Positions 11,110 through 17,714 of a stretch of DNA of 64,000 bases are shown here, in pieces. The translations under genes were made by a program, and so were the position numbers. The notes beneath the pieces are model-generated. The model saw only the letters and a list, made by a program, of their open reading frames with translations. It was not told where the DNA came from and did not search any database. Origin of the DNA: Thermomonas sp. XSG (GTDB taxonomy: Bacteria > Pseudomonadota > Gammaproteobacteria > Xanthomonadales > Xanthomonadaceae); the NCBI RefSeq assembly GCF_014678725.1, contig NZ_CP061497.1, positions 620,001 through 684,000 of the forward strand, written 5' to 3'. How positions within the stretch are numbered: position 1 is the first letter of the stretch; each line of letters begins with the position of its first letter.

Positions 11110-11424
11110 ATGAGCCAAGTGATGGAAGAAGAGATCAAGCGTTGGACGGCGCGGCGGAAGTCGGCGTTGGTGCTGGAGATCATCCAAGGGAAGACGACGG
11201 TGGCCGAGTCGAGCCGGCAGTTCGATCTAACGCCGTCGGAGATCGAGAGCTGGGTTGATGACGCCAAGCGCGGCATGGAGAACGCCCTGCGAGCGAAGCC
11301 CGAGGATGTGCGGGAGCAGTACGAGCGGCAGCTCAAGGAGCTTCAGGAAGCCTATGGCGAGGCGATGCTGGAGCTGCGCGCCAGAAAAAAATTGGCGTCC
11401 CTGTTGGGCAAGGACGAGAGCTGA
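11110..11424 (+). CDS. IS3-family transposase OrfA
   Basis: A 104-residue helix-turn-helix DNA-binding protein (the TTVAESSRQFDLTPSEIESW segment is the HTH) followed by a leucine-rich coiled coil near residues 70-95 for dimerisation, as in IS3-family OrfA. GGAG at 11100-11103 precedes the ATG. Its stop TGA overlaps the orfB ATG (TGATG). Codons 93-94 are AAA AAA within a run of seven A. Confidence 0.92.
   Translation: MSQVMEEEIKRWTARRKSALVLEIIQGKTTVAESSRQFDLTPSEIESWVDDAKRGMENALRAKPEDVREQYERQLKELQEAYGEAMLELRARKKLASLLGKDES
11385..11391 (+). promoter_or_regulatory. Slippery A7 heptamer for -1 frameshifting
   Basis: A_AAA_AAA is in phase with orfA (codons 11386-11388 and 11389-11391). A -1 slip enters the orfB frame, which is open from here to the orfB ATG at 11424, so an OrfAB fusion transposase can be made, the usual IS3 strategy. 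Confidence 0.75.
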
Positions 11425-12242
11425 TGCTATCGATCCAGCAGGGACTGCGTGCGGAGGGCTTTGAGGTCTCGATGGTGAAGTTGTGCCGGTGGTTCGGGGT
11501 GGCGCGGCGTACGGTGTATTACCGGCCGACGAAGGCGCCGCCGACGGTCAAACCGGCGCTGGCGGATCCCATCAAGGCGCTGATCGAAGAGGAGCCATCG
11601 TTCGGCTACCGCACGGTGGCCGGACTTCTGGGCATGAACAAGAACACGGTGCAACGGATCTTCCAGCTCAAGGGTTGGCAGGTCCGCAAGCGTGCGGTGG
11701 GTCGGCGGCCCCGCATCCAAGCCTTGCCATCGGTCGCGCAGGGGCCCGATGAGCGTTGGGCCACCGATCTGTGCCGCATCTGGGGCGGCCGGGATGGGTG
11801 GCTGACGCTGGCCCTCGTCATCGATTGCCACACCCGTCAGTTGCTGGGCTGGCAGCTCTCGCGGAGCGGCAAGGCCAGCACGGCCGCTGTGGCCCTGGAG
11901 CAAGCCTTGATCACCCGCTACGGCACGCTCGGGCGCGTCCCCGTGCCGTTCCTGCTGCGCTCGGACAATGGATTGGTGTTCACCAGCCGCCACTACACGC
12001 GGCTGGTGCGCAGCTATGGCTTGCAGCAGGAGTTCATCACGCCGCATTGCCCGCAGCAAAACGGCATGGTCGAGCGTGTCATCCGCACGCTGAAGGAGCA
12101 GTGTGCACACCGCCATCGCTTCGAGAGCCAGCAGCACGCGATCCGGGTGATCGGCGACTGGATCCAGTTCTACAACCACCGGCGTCCGCATCAGGCGCTG
12201 GGCATGAAGACGCCTGCTGAGGCCTATGCTTTAGCAGCCTGA
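11424..12242 (+). CDS. IS3-family transposase OrfB (DDE integrase)
   Basis: A 272-residue catalytic transposase. An N-terminal HTH_21-like segment (EEPSFGYRTVAGLLG) is followed by the rve core with the DDE residues in ATDLC, LRSDNG and GMVERVIRTLKE, and the terminal FYNHRRPHQALG motif. It may be made alone from its ATG or as an OrfAB fusion by -1 frameshifting. Its last codons lie close to the right inverted repeat. Confidence 0.95.
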   Translation: MLSIQQGLRAEGFEVSMVKLCRWFGVARRTVYYRPTKAPPTVKPALADPIKALIEEEPSFGYRTVAGLLGMNKNTVQRIFQLKGWQVRKRAVGRRPRIQALPSVAQGPDERWATDLCRIWGGRDGWLTLALVIDCHTRQLLGWQLSRSGKASTAAVALEQALITRYGTLGRVPVPFLLRSDNGLVFTSRHYTRLVRSYGLQQEFITPHCPQQNGMVERVIRTLKEQCAHRHRFESQQHAIRVIGDWIQFYNHRRPHQALGMKTPAEAYALAA

Positions 12243-12721
12243 CCTGTGCAGAAACCGCTGGGTCATTACATGCGCGCCCTGCAGGGCAGCGCTGGTGTCG
12301 CGGTCCAGCGCCACCAGATCAAGCCCGCGGCGCTCCACCATCCAGTCCAGGTTGGCGTAGCCCTGCGCCATGTCGCGCTTCAGCCGCGCGTAGTCCGCCA
12401 GCCACGGCTTTGCGTCGTAACTCGCCACGTCGGTCACGGCGGCGGCAAGCAGCAAACCGGTCAACACGAACAGCGAGCGGCGGACGAAACGATGCATGGC
12501 GGATTCCGGTAGCGGCGGGCACCCGGCTCCCCAGTGGAGCCGGCGGGCGCCATCCTAGGCAGCCGGCAGCGCAACCGGCCCGGCGTTGCGACGAAGACGG
12601 GAACCACCGGCGCGAATGCGGGAAAACCGACGCCGGGCCGCGTCCGTCAGCGGCGGATGACCCGCATTTCCCGCCGACACCCCGACCTGCCCCTGCAGAG
12701 CCGCTGCCGCGCCCAGAACAG

Positions 12722-12745
12722 AAGACCCGCATCGCTGCGGGTCTT
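12722..12745 (-). terminator. Hairpin downstream of the small membrane protein gene
   Basis: A perfect 10-bp stem AAGACCCGCA/TGCGGGTCTT with a 4-base loop lies 12 bases past the end of the gene at 12757. The T tract is weak on the minus strand, so termination strength is uncertain. Confidence 0.6.
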
Positions 12746-12756
12746 GGGTGCGGTCG

Positions 12757-12981
12757 TCAGGCGGCTGCCGTTCCGGGCCCGGGCCGCCAGCCCAGCAGGC
12801 GCGCCGGCAGGAACAGCACCGCCTGCAGGAAGGCGAACAACGCCGAGAAGGTGATGCCCACCAGCCGGAACGGCAGCGCGATCAGCCAGACCAGCGGCCA
12901 CAGGACCAGGGCCAGCAAGGCAAGCGGCCAGCACAGGACGAACAGCACGCACCAGACCAGCAATGCCAGCAGCGCTTTCAT
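12757..12981 (-). CDS. Small membrane protein, 74 residues
   Basis: Residues 1-60 are almost entirely hydrophobic (two or three membrane segments rich in Leu, Trp and Ala) and end in a short Arg/Pro/Gly tail. A GGGAGC ribosome site precedes the ATG at 12981. I do not recognise a family. A hairpin terminator follows, so it is probably its own transcription unit. Confidence 0.7.
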   Translation of the reverse strand: MKALLALLVWCVLFVLCWPLALLALVLWPLVWLIALPFRLVGITFSALFAFLQAVLFLPARLLGWRPGPGTAAA

Positions 12982-13153
12982 GTCGGGCTCCCAAGGGCCT
13001 GATTGGAGCGCCTACGTTGCTGTCGGCAGCAGGCACCGGCAACCGTCGCGCGACGAAGCTGCCGGAATCCGGGACGGAATCGGGAAAGCGGCGACGAATG
13101 GCCCGCGTGCAGCGCCAACTATCCGGAAGCGGCGTCCAGGCGGCTGCCGCCAA

Positions 13154-13501
13154 TCAGCCGCACCACTGCTGCTCGCAGGGCACGCCGTCGTTGTCCCCGT
13201 CCATCTTGGTGCCGGGGCAATGCTGGAGGAAATACTGCGCTTCCCCGCAGGAGCGCATCTGCGAGCACATCGTGCGCCCGTCGCACTGGTAGGGGGATGC
13301 CGCGGCAGCCGCCGGCTGGCCGTCCCTGGGCTTGATCCACGAGCGGTCTTCCACCGGATTGGCGTTGACCACGATCTTCCTCGGCGCCGGCGCAACCTCG
13401 GCCACGGCCGATGGCGCCACCGCGCGCGGCCGGAAATGATCGTAGGCGGCCAGACCGCCCACCGCCACGACCACCATCACAAGCAATGTCTGCAGCCGCA
13501 T
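13154..13501 (-). CDS. Excalibur-domain secreted protein
   Basis: A 115-residue protein with an N-terminal signal or anchor helix (LQTLLVMVVVAVGGLAAYDHF) and, at the C-terminus, an excalibur calcium-binding domain with the pattern C..M..C.EA..FL..CP....D.DGDGVPCE..C (GTKMDGDNDGVPCEQQWC). The DGDNDG loop is EF-hand-like and the cysteines would pair outside the cytoplasm. A GGGGAGC ribosome site precedes the ATG at 13501; a longer open frame exists without one. Confidence 0.82.
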   Translation of the reverse strand: MRLQTLLVMVVVAVGGLAAYDHFRPRAVAPSAVAEVAPAPRKIVVNANPVEDRSWIKPRDGQPAAAAASPYQCDGRTMCSQMRSCGEAQYFLQHCPGTKMDGDNDGVPCEQQWCG

Positions 13502-13607
13502 GCGCTCCCCCGCACAACGAATGTCAAAGCCCCGCCCCTGCACCTGCCGGCGGGCACCAATCACAACAGCAAACGCGGACTCCCCCGCTTTCCGCAACCG
13601 TCGCCGG

Positions 13608-13985
13608 CTAGAACATCCCCAACGCGTTCGGCGAATCCTTCGGGATCACCTGCCCCACGTCCCACATCTCCACGATCCTACCGCCCGAGAACCGCAGGAT
13701 GTGCACCACTGCGATATCGATGTCGGCCTGCTCGCGCCGCACCCGCGACAGCACCGCCACCCGGTCGCCGCTTTCGATGGTCTGCTTGACCTCGAACGAC
13801 TTGTTCGGCTCCGTGCGTGCGCTTTCCTCCATCCCCCGCAGCAGCGAATCGCGGTCGCCCGGGAACCAGGCGTTGTGGTGGCGGAAATCCTCCGCCACAT
13901 GGCGGTCGTACGCCTCCCGCACCTGCCCGGAAGCACACAGGCACAGGAACTCGGTGGCGATGGCGGCAAGGGTGGGAGTGGACAT
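13608..13985 (-). CDS. SnoaL/NTF2-like protein
   Basis: A 125-residue protein with the SnoaL-type cone fold pattern: an early helix (YDRHVAEDFRHHNAWFPGDRDSL), alternating strands, and the DIAVVHILRFSGGRIVEMWD strand pair. Such proteins are small enzymes or ligand-binding proteins; the substrate is unknown. The ATG at 13985 is preceded by GAGAG; 13997 is an alternative. It is the last gene before the low-GC cassette array. Confidence 0.78.
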   Translation of the reverse strand: MSTPTLAAIATEFLCLCASGQVREAYDRHVAEDFRHHNAWFPGDRDSLLRGMEESARTEPNKSFEVKQTIESGDRVAVLSRVRREQADIDIAVVHILRFSGGRIVEMWDVGQVIPKDSPNALGMF

Positions 13986-14109
13986 GGCGGCTCTCATTGA
14001 AGGGAAACCGGCGCCAGTCTCGCGCATCCGGTGTCGTTACAAACCTGCTGAACTTCGCAAAAAAATACTTTGAAGCCGTTCCCCCACAATGATGCGGACC
14101 TTTCGCGCT

Positions 14110-14160
14110 AGGAGAAACGATAATTAGGAAGTGAACCTGACCCCGTTATGACGTTAGGAC
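14110..14160. other. Left boundary of the cassette array, mobile-element-like remnant
   Basis: Here G+C and codon usage change. The cassette F gene stop is followed (minus strand) by TCCTAAC, a plausible attC R'' box, but instead of the rest of an attC there is GTCATAACGGGGTCAGGTTC. The AAGTGAACCTGACCCC motif (about 14130-14144) is the kind of short sequence often found at the ends of transposon remnants in this group. I read this as an attC cut by an insertion or deletion. Confidence 0.4.
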
Positions 14161-14814
14161 TCACCCCGCGATTGTGTGAAAGAAGATCTTGAGCTCTTGC
14201 CAAAAATTTAGTGTCAGCCAACACATCGCAACAGTAGAAAGCAACAGGATGTGCCCAATGGCGCCCTTGGGGCGAAGTGCGCCTAAATATTGAGTTCCAG
14301 CGATAACTAGACTTCGCTGAGTCTCGTTGAGGCCAATGTACCTGAAGATGTAGTTGCGTGCGAGCCAAACAATATGTCCTGCGGCGAGCGCACCCAGTGT
14401 AGCGCGGAACACAAACAGGAGATCGATTTCACCATGCAAGTACTTTCGATAGCCAAGCGATAGCACTCCGATTGCCACGGCTGTGCCAATAGCTATTGTT
14501 GCATTACGGATTGCGGATTGCTTTTGCTCATCAGCGGCGGCAGTAAGCTCTCGACGAACCTCCCCAACTTTTTCCGTGACGAGATTCGCTATCTCCACCT
14601 TGGCAGTTTGAACTCGAGTGTCGATTGACTCCCCGAAACGAGTAGCCGCGTAGTCAATAAGTTCCTTAACGTCCGTTTTTGTGAGCGTTCGCTGCACATT
14701 CAGGTCGTCCCCAATTTTGTCAACGTGACGTTGAATCTCGATGCTGGCCTTTTGAATTGAGGCATCGACAGTGGTGCCGAACTGTTCGATCTCTTCTTTG
14801 AACCAGTTTGCCAA
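14161..14814 (-). CDS. Cassette F: coiled-coil membrane protein
   Basis: A 217-residue protein of unknown function. Residues 1-100 are charged and heptad-like (predicted coiled coil), followed by about three membrane segments near 106-124, 130-150 and 184-203. The start codon appears to be TTG at 14814, which has a strong AGGAAGGGGG ribosome site 5 bases upstream; no ATG fits. Codon usage is unlike the flanking chromosome, consistent with transfer in a cassette. It is the leftmost cassette and its own attC is truncated. Confidence 0.75.
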   Translation of the reverse strand: MANWFKEEIEQFGTTVDASIQKASIEIQRHVDKIGDDLNVQRTLTKTDVKELIDYAATRFGESIDTRVQTAKVEIANLVTEKVGEVRRELTAAADEQKQSAIRNATIAIGTAVAIGVLSLGYRKYLHGEIDLLFVFRATLGALAAGHIVWLARNYIFRYIGLNETQRSLVIAGTQYLGALRPKGAIGHILLLSTVAMCWLTLNFWQELKIFFHTIAG

Positions 14815-14883
14815 GTTTCCCCCTTCCTAGCTCTTGATCTATGTGTTGACTTCGAAGCTGTGAAGCGGCTCGGAGTCAACGGA

Positions 14884-15026
14884 TTACCAAATGAGTGCGA
14901 CGATTGCCACAACTAACGATGACGCTGAGAGGGCAAGGCTCGCAAAAACAGCTGCTTTGTAAGTTGCGACCTGCCGCTTTGCTGAGCTGGCCGCTTCATC
15001 CGCGTGAGCGCCCCGCGGGGATTCAC
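14884..15026 (-). pseudogene. Possible broken small membrane protein in cassette F
   Basis: On the minus strand a frame with no in-frame start reads ADEAASSAKRQVATYKAAVF followed by a 20-residue hydrophobic helix ending IVALIW and a stop at 14884. A GTG at 15026 would start it if one base were added in the C4/G4 runs that follow, which would give a protein of about 47 residues beginning MNPPRGAHADEAA. A small one-helix protein broken by a 1-base deletion is the simplest reading; chance is also possible. Confidence 0.35.
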
Positions 15027-15030
15027 ATGA

Positions 15031-15094
15031 GCGCTAACGCCTGAATTAAGCCGCGCCGCGAAGCGGCGTCGGCTTGAATGAATTGTTAGGGCGC
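15031..15094 (-). repeat. attC site 1 (end of cassette E)
   Basis: The minus strand reads CCCTAAC ... GTTAGCG at the two ends (R'' and R' boxes) with internal inverted arms AAGCCG/CGGCTT and a short central stem (GCCGC/GCGGC). At 64 bases it is near-identical in form to the classic aadA attC. The cassette E gene stops inside its R'' box. Confidence 0.92.
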
Positions 15095-15754
15095 AATAGC
15101 CCGGATTGGCTCAAGCTTTTGAACAATCTGTCCTGCGATTTCAAGTAGCTGATAGTAGGTTGAGGGATAACCATTGGCGACCCTCAGGCGGTGCAATTGA
15201 AGAACGATGTTGTCGAACCGATTCTCGAATTCGTCGGCGTTCTCCGAGCCGGCAGGATGGCTTGCTCCAAGAACGTTTGCAACGCGCTTTATGAGCATTT
15301 CCCGCGACAACATCGCGTGTGGGTGACCGTCTGTTTCAGACGGAACTTCTACCACGCCAGCCGCAAGCCACTCGGCAAAGTTCATTTGCGAAACGGTTGC
15401 GACTGGTGGTCCAGCCATGGCCCGACGCTTGATCTCTTCCGGGGACAGTGCCCGGTTTGTGATACGAATCCCTTGGATCTGCACGCCAGGACTCTCAACG
15501 CCAGAGGCAAGCGGCATTGAGATGTGAGTGGCGCCCTGCAGCGAGCGCTTGATGAACTTTGGCGGCGTGTGATGCGGAAGGCCGAGGGAAATGCCATGCG
15601 CCTTAGCGATGGCCGTGACTGGCGCCTTGAGCTCTACCCAAATCCTCAACACATGGGCTAGATCAAGGAAAGCAATCTCATCGCCGCCTGCCAACGCCAT
15701 CTGGAGGTGCCGCTTAAGACGGTCATACTGCAAGTGGATGTGAGCTAGTTCCAT
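15086..15754 (-). CDS. Cassette E: unknown protein, 222 residues
   Basis: No family is recognised. It is a soluble-looking protein with an N-terminal helical region and a C-terminal helical region (NRFDNIVLQLHRLRVANGYP). Its ATG begins only 4 bases after the GTTAGGG recombination box of attC site 2, so the AGGG of that box is the only upstream sequence able to act as a ribosome site. Its stop TAA lies within the R'' box of attC site 1. Gene and recombination sites are thus packed with no spare DNA. Confidence 0.78.
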   Translation of the reverse strand: MELAHIHLQYDRLKRHLQMALAGGDEIAFLDLAHVLRIWVELKAPVTAIAKAHGISLGLPHHTPPKFIKRSLQGATHISMPLASGVESPGVQIQGIRITNRALSPEEIKRRAMAGPPVATVSQMNFAEWLAAGVVEVPSETDGHPHAMLSREMLIKRVANVLGASHPAGSENADEFENRFDNIVLQLHRLRVANGYPSTYYQLLEIAGQIVQKLEPIRAIAP

Positions 15755-15755
15755 T

Positions 15756-15870
15756 GCGCCCTAACGCCTGAGTTAAGCCGGACCGCTGCGCGGCCACGGC
15801 AGAGTCACAATCCTACGGGACTTTGCCGAGGCCGCGCAGCGGTCTCGGCTTGAACGAATTGTTAGGCCGC
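15756..15870 (-). repeat. attC site 2 (end of cassette D)
   Basis: About 115 bases; R''/R' boxes GCCTAAC and GTTAGGG on the minus strand, AAGCCGAG and CGGCTTAACTC arms, and a long imperfect central inverted repeat. The longest of the five sites. Confidence 0.92.
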
Positions 15871-16060
15871 TGAAGGCGATGCTCTTTTGCCCGGACAACC
15901 CTGGAACTGAGAGTGCCTTGGCCTGCGTGAACCCGCAACCCACTGCGGAGGCATAGCGGGTTTTAGCTATGCCGGAGACTGGGCGGTGCTGTTCAAGGGC
16001 GGGTCGCCTGCAGTCAAAAATTTTCTTTAAGAACTCTTTGACCTGATCTCTGGTTCTGCG
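15868..16060 (-). other. Cassette D: ORF-poor cassette with hairpin
   Basis: About 190 bases between two attC sites with no gene of normal size. The best frame on the cassette strand (15954-15862) would give a 30-residue peptide, MPPQWVAGSRRPRHSQFQGC and ten more residues, whose stop falls in the attC R'' box, but it has no ribosome site. A perfect 8-bp stem GGCATAGC/GCTATGCC with an 8-base loop lies at 15950-15973, and ACCCGC/GCGGGT can pair in a competing fold. It may carry a small RNA, a promoter or nothing functional. Confidence 0.55.
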
Positions 16061-16153
16061 GCCTAACGCCTGAGTTAAGCCGGCCCGCCCGATGCGGATC
16101 CGGTCGGTCCGAGACCGCGAAGCGGGCTCGGCTTGAACGAATTGTTAGGCGGC
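16058..16153 (-). repeat. attC site 3 (end of cassette C)
   Basis: About 96 bases with GCCTAAC and GTTAGGC boxes, AAGCCGAG/CGGCTTAACTC arms and a central inverted repeat (GCCCGC/GCGGGC). Confidence 0.93.
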
Positions 16154-16819
16154 TTATAGTTGCGGAAAAGCAGTGGAGAATCCAGTGACATGGGCGTGTT
16201 CACGATGGACTGGAAATAGATTCAATGTTTGGTCTGTAACTGACGCCAGCTGCAGTGGGAACTGCACGGAGCCATCAAGTTTTGAGATTCTATCCATTGA
16301 TCGAATGGCCCACTCATCAAGATGAAATTTCTCATTCGAGCTTTTTAGCTCGTGAATAACAATTGATGCTTCTTGAATGACCAAATTGGTGTTGGATCCC
16401 GTGAAGTACGGCTGGCCAACTGTTTTTATCCAGAGTGGCTTGAAACTTTGTGCGCTGCCTAATGCGCAGATAAAGCCTTTTCCTTCATCATCTCTGCCCG
16501 CCAAGATGCAGGTGAGTGGGATTTTGTGGCCTGGCACCAAAATCAGTGATTGCGCATAAGCGGCTGAGAATATCTCTATCGCTTTTTCAACAACGGCTGA
16601 TGTTGTCTGGTTATCCAACTGGACGGCTGATATGAGTTCATCACGAGCTTGGTGCCCTATGGTTCCAAGTCCGCCGGTAGCGATGAGGATCCCATCTCTC
16701 AAACACTCGATTTTCTTTACGGGCGCTTTCTCCAGTTGTCCAGAATCAACATTCATTCGAGCGGAATCAGCGGCCAAAAATGCCCCGTTTTCTCTACAGA
16801 ACCCGATAATTGCCGTCAT
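16154..16819 (-). CDS. Cassette C: proteasome-like Ntn-hydrolase
   Basis: A 221-residue protein whose N-terminal third follows the proteasome beta/HslV pattern: M-T-AIIGF, then GAFLAADSARM (compare the AADSRAT of proteasome beta subunits), then VKKIECLRDGILIATGGLG, which matches the strand-turn-strand with the catalytic-type Lys and the GxxG turn. Removal of Met1 would expose Thr2 as the N-terminal nucleophile. It has no propeptide and no partner ATPase nearby, so it is probably a stand-alone hydrolase of unknown substrate. The stop lies directly before its attC; the ATG follows attC site 4, whose AGGCGG could serve as ribosome site. Confidence 0.75.
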   Translation of the reverse strand: MTAIIGFCRENGAFLAADSARMNVDSGQLEKAPVKKIECLRDGILIATGGLGTIGHQARDELISAVQLDNQTTSAVVEKAIEIFSAAYAQSLILVPGHKIPLTCILAGRDDEGKGFICALGSAQSFKPLWIKTVGQPYFTGSNTNLVIQEASIVIHELKSSNEKFHLDEWAIRSMDRISKLDGSVQFPLQLASVTDQTLNLFPVHREHAHVTGFSTAFPQL

Positions 16820-16822
16820 GTT

Positions 16823-16918
16823 GCCGCCTAACGCCTGAGTTAAGCCGGACCGCAGCCGGCAAGTGAATCACGCGCGAGACCGCGAAGCGGTCTCGGCTTG
16901 AACGAATTGTTAGGCACT
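16823..16918 (-). repeat. attC site 4 (end of cassette B)
   Basis: About 96 bases with GCCTAAC/GTTAGGC boxes, AAGCCGAG and CGGCTTAACTC arms and an imperfect central stem (CCGCTTCGCGG region). Confidence 0.93.
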
Positions 16919-17282
16919 ACAGCCCGAAAGACGTGATCCAGCTTTTGAGATCCTTGGTTCTGGCCTCTGTGAGTTGAGTCAAGCATGTGTCTCGTAGCAG
17001 TGGCTGCATTGATCCACCCTCTGCACTGGACGATTCAAACTTGCAGTTGAGGTCTTTGAACTTGATCCATGCCAGTTGAATAGCTTTGACTTCAGCTTTC
17101 TGGTTCGCATCCAGCTGAGTCATTAGCTTCTTGTAGCTTGCGTTGAGCTGCGCATCTGCACGTTTTAGGTCAGCCGCAGCGCACTGATTCATTTCCATTT
17201 GGGTCATTGGATCTTTGCAATTCGCCATGACCGGGATGGTGCATGACAAAAGCATAGTTGCTACGAAAATACGCCTTTTCAT
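16917..17282 (-). CDS. Cassette B: LprI/DUF1311-like secreted protein
   Basis: A 121-residue protein with a signal peptide (MKRRIFVATMLLSCTIPVMA) followed by the CKDPMTQMEMNQCA motif and LNASYKKLMTQLD, the pattern of the lysozyme-inhibitor LprI N-terminal (DUF1311) domain. Paired Cys suggest periplasmic folding. A TTGGAG ribosome site precedes the ATG, so this cassette brings its own translation signal. Its stop TAG abuts the attC. Whether it inhibits lysozyme is unknown; the domain is widespread. Confidence 0.82.
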   Translation of the reverse strand: MKRRIFVATMLLSCTIPVMANCKDPMTQMEMNQCAAADLKRADAQLNASYKKLMTQLDANQKAEVKAIQLAWIKFKDLNCKFESSSAEGGSMQPLLRDTCLTQLTEARTKDLKSWITSFGL

Positions 17283-17295
17283 ATTCTCTCCAAGT

Positions 17296-17361
17296 AGTGC
17301 CTAACGCCTTAATTAAGCCGACCCGCGAAGCGGGTTCGGCTTGAATGAATTGTTAGGTGCC
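17296..17361 (-). repeat. attC site 5 (end of cassette A)
   Basis: About 66 bases with the boxes CCTAAC and GTTAGGC, AAGCCG/CGGCTT arms and a CCCGC/GCGGG central stem; the shortest form together with site 1. The cassette A gene ends within it. Confidence 0.93.
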
Positions 17362-17700
17362 GCGCTCCAGAAGCTGCTTGAGCACCACTGCGTCATTGTG
17401 GACCTCGTCTTTAGCTGCGTACACAAGGGTGAGATCCTTCTGGTGGGCGAGGGATTGAAGCTCAGCCCATGCTGGGTTGTTCTTCAGCTCAGCGCGATAC
17501 CGCCTTTTGAACTCAGGCCATTTTTCCGGATCGTGTCCAAACCATTGGCGTAGTTCGGTTGATGGTGCGACCTCTTTAAGCCAAAGATCAATCTTGGCTT
17601 TAATCTTGGCCACTCCCCGCGGCCAGAGACGATCGACAAGCACTCTGTAGCCATCATTCTTGGAAGGTGATTCGTAAGCTCGTTTGAGGATCACGTTCAC
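17353..17700 (-). CDS. Cassette A: DUF488 (YeaO-like) protein
   Basis: A 115-residue protein with the DUF488 hallmarks GYRVLVDRLWPRGVAK near residues 17-32 and LVYAAKD near 91-97. The family's biochemical role is not established. The start is GTG at 17700 with GGAG 6 bases upstream. It is the cassette nearest the presumed integrase end, the position normally transcribed most strongly in an integron. DUF488 is often chromosomal, so this could be a captured housekeeping-like gene. Confidence 0.85.
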   Translation of the reverse strand: MNVILKRAYESPSKNDGYRVLVDRLWPRGVAKIKAKIDLWLKEVAPSTELRQWFGHDPEKWPEFKRRYRAELKNNPAWAELQSLAHQKDLTLVYAAKDEVHNDAVVLKQLLERGT

Positions 17701-17714
17701 GATTCACTCCATGC

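Larger units (their letters stand above)
11057..12270 (+). mobile_element. IS3-family insertion sequence, 1214 bp
   Basis: The ends are imperfect inverted repeats about 30 bases long, both beginning TGTAATGACCCAG. The flanks carry a 4-bp direct repeat TGCG at 11053-11056 and 12271-12274, the target duplication. It holds two overlapping frames in the orfA/orfB arrangement with a slippery A7 run. Both frames look intact and the ends agree well, so the element appears recent and possibly active. It interrupts an S41 peptidase gene. Confidence 0.95.
10050..12497 (-). pseudogene. S41 (C-terminal processing) peptidase split by an IS3 element
   Basis: Two pieces of one gene lie on the minus strand either side of the IS. 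The 5' piece (12497-12271) encodes a signal peptide (MHRFVRRSLFVLTGLLLAAA) and about 75 residues; the 3' piece (11052-10050) encodes about 334 residues with the S41 fold, including VDVSGNGGG and the GSASEDF motif whose second Ser would be the nucleophile. Splicing at the insertion point and dropping one 4-bp duplication leaves the frame open and gives LQGA-H-SHVRAF across the junction, so the intact protein had about 410 residues and was probably a secreted or periplasmic protease. The only defect seen is the insertion. Confidence 0.88.

Noticed and set aside
15862..15954. 30-residue peptide MPPQWVAGSRRPRHSQFQGC... in cassette D
   Set aside because: No ribosome site, start in the middle of a hairpin; kept only as a note.
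15031..17361. attC repeats as CRISPR or REP
   Set aside because: Sites have R''/R' boxes and arms of attC and vary in centre length; they flank genes in cassette order.
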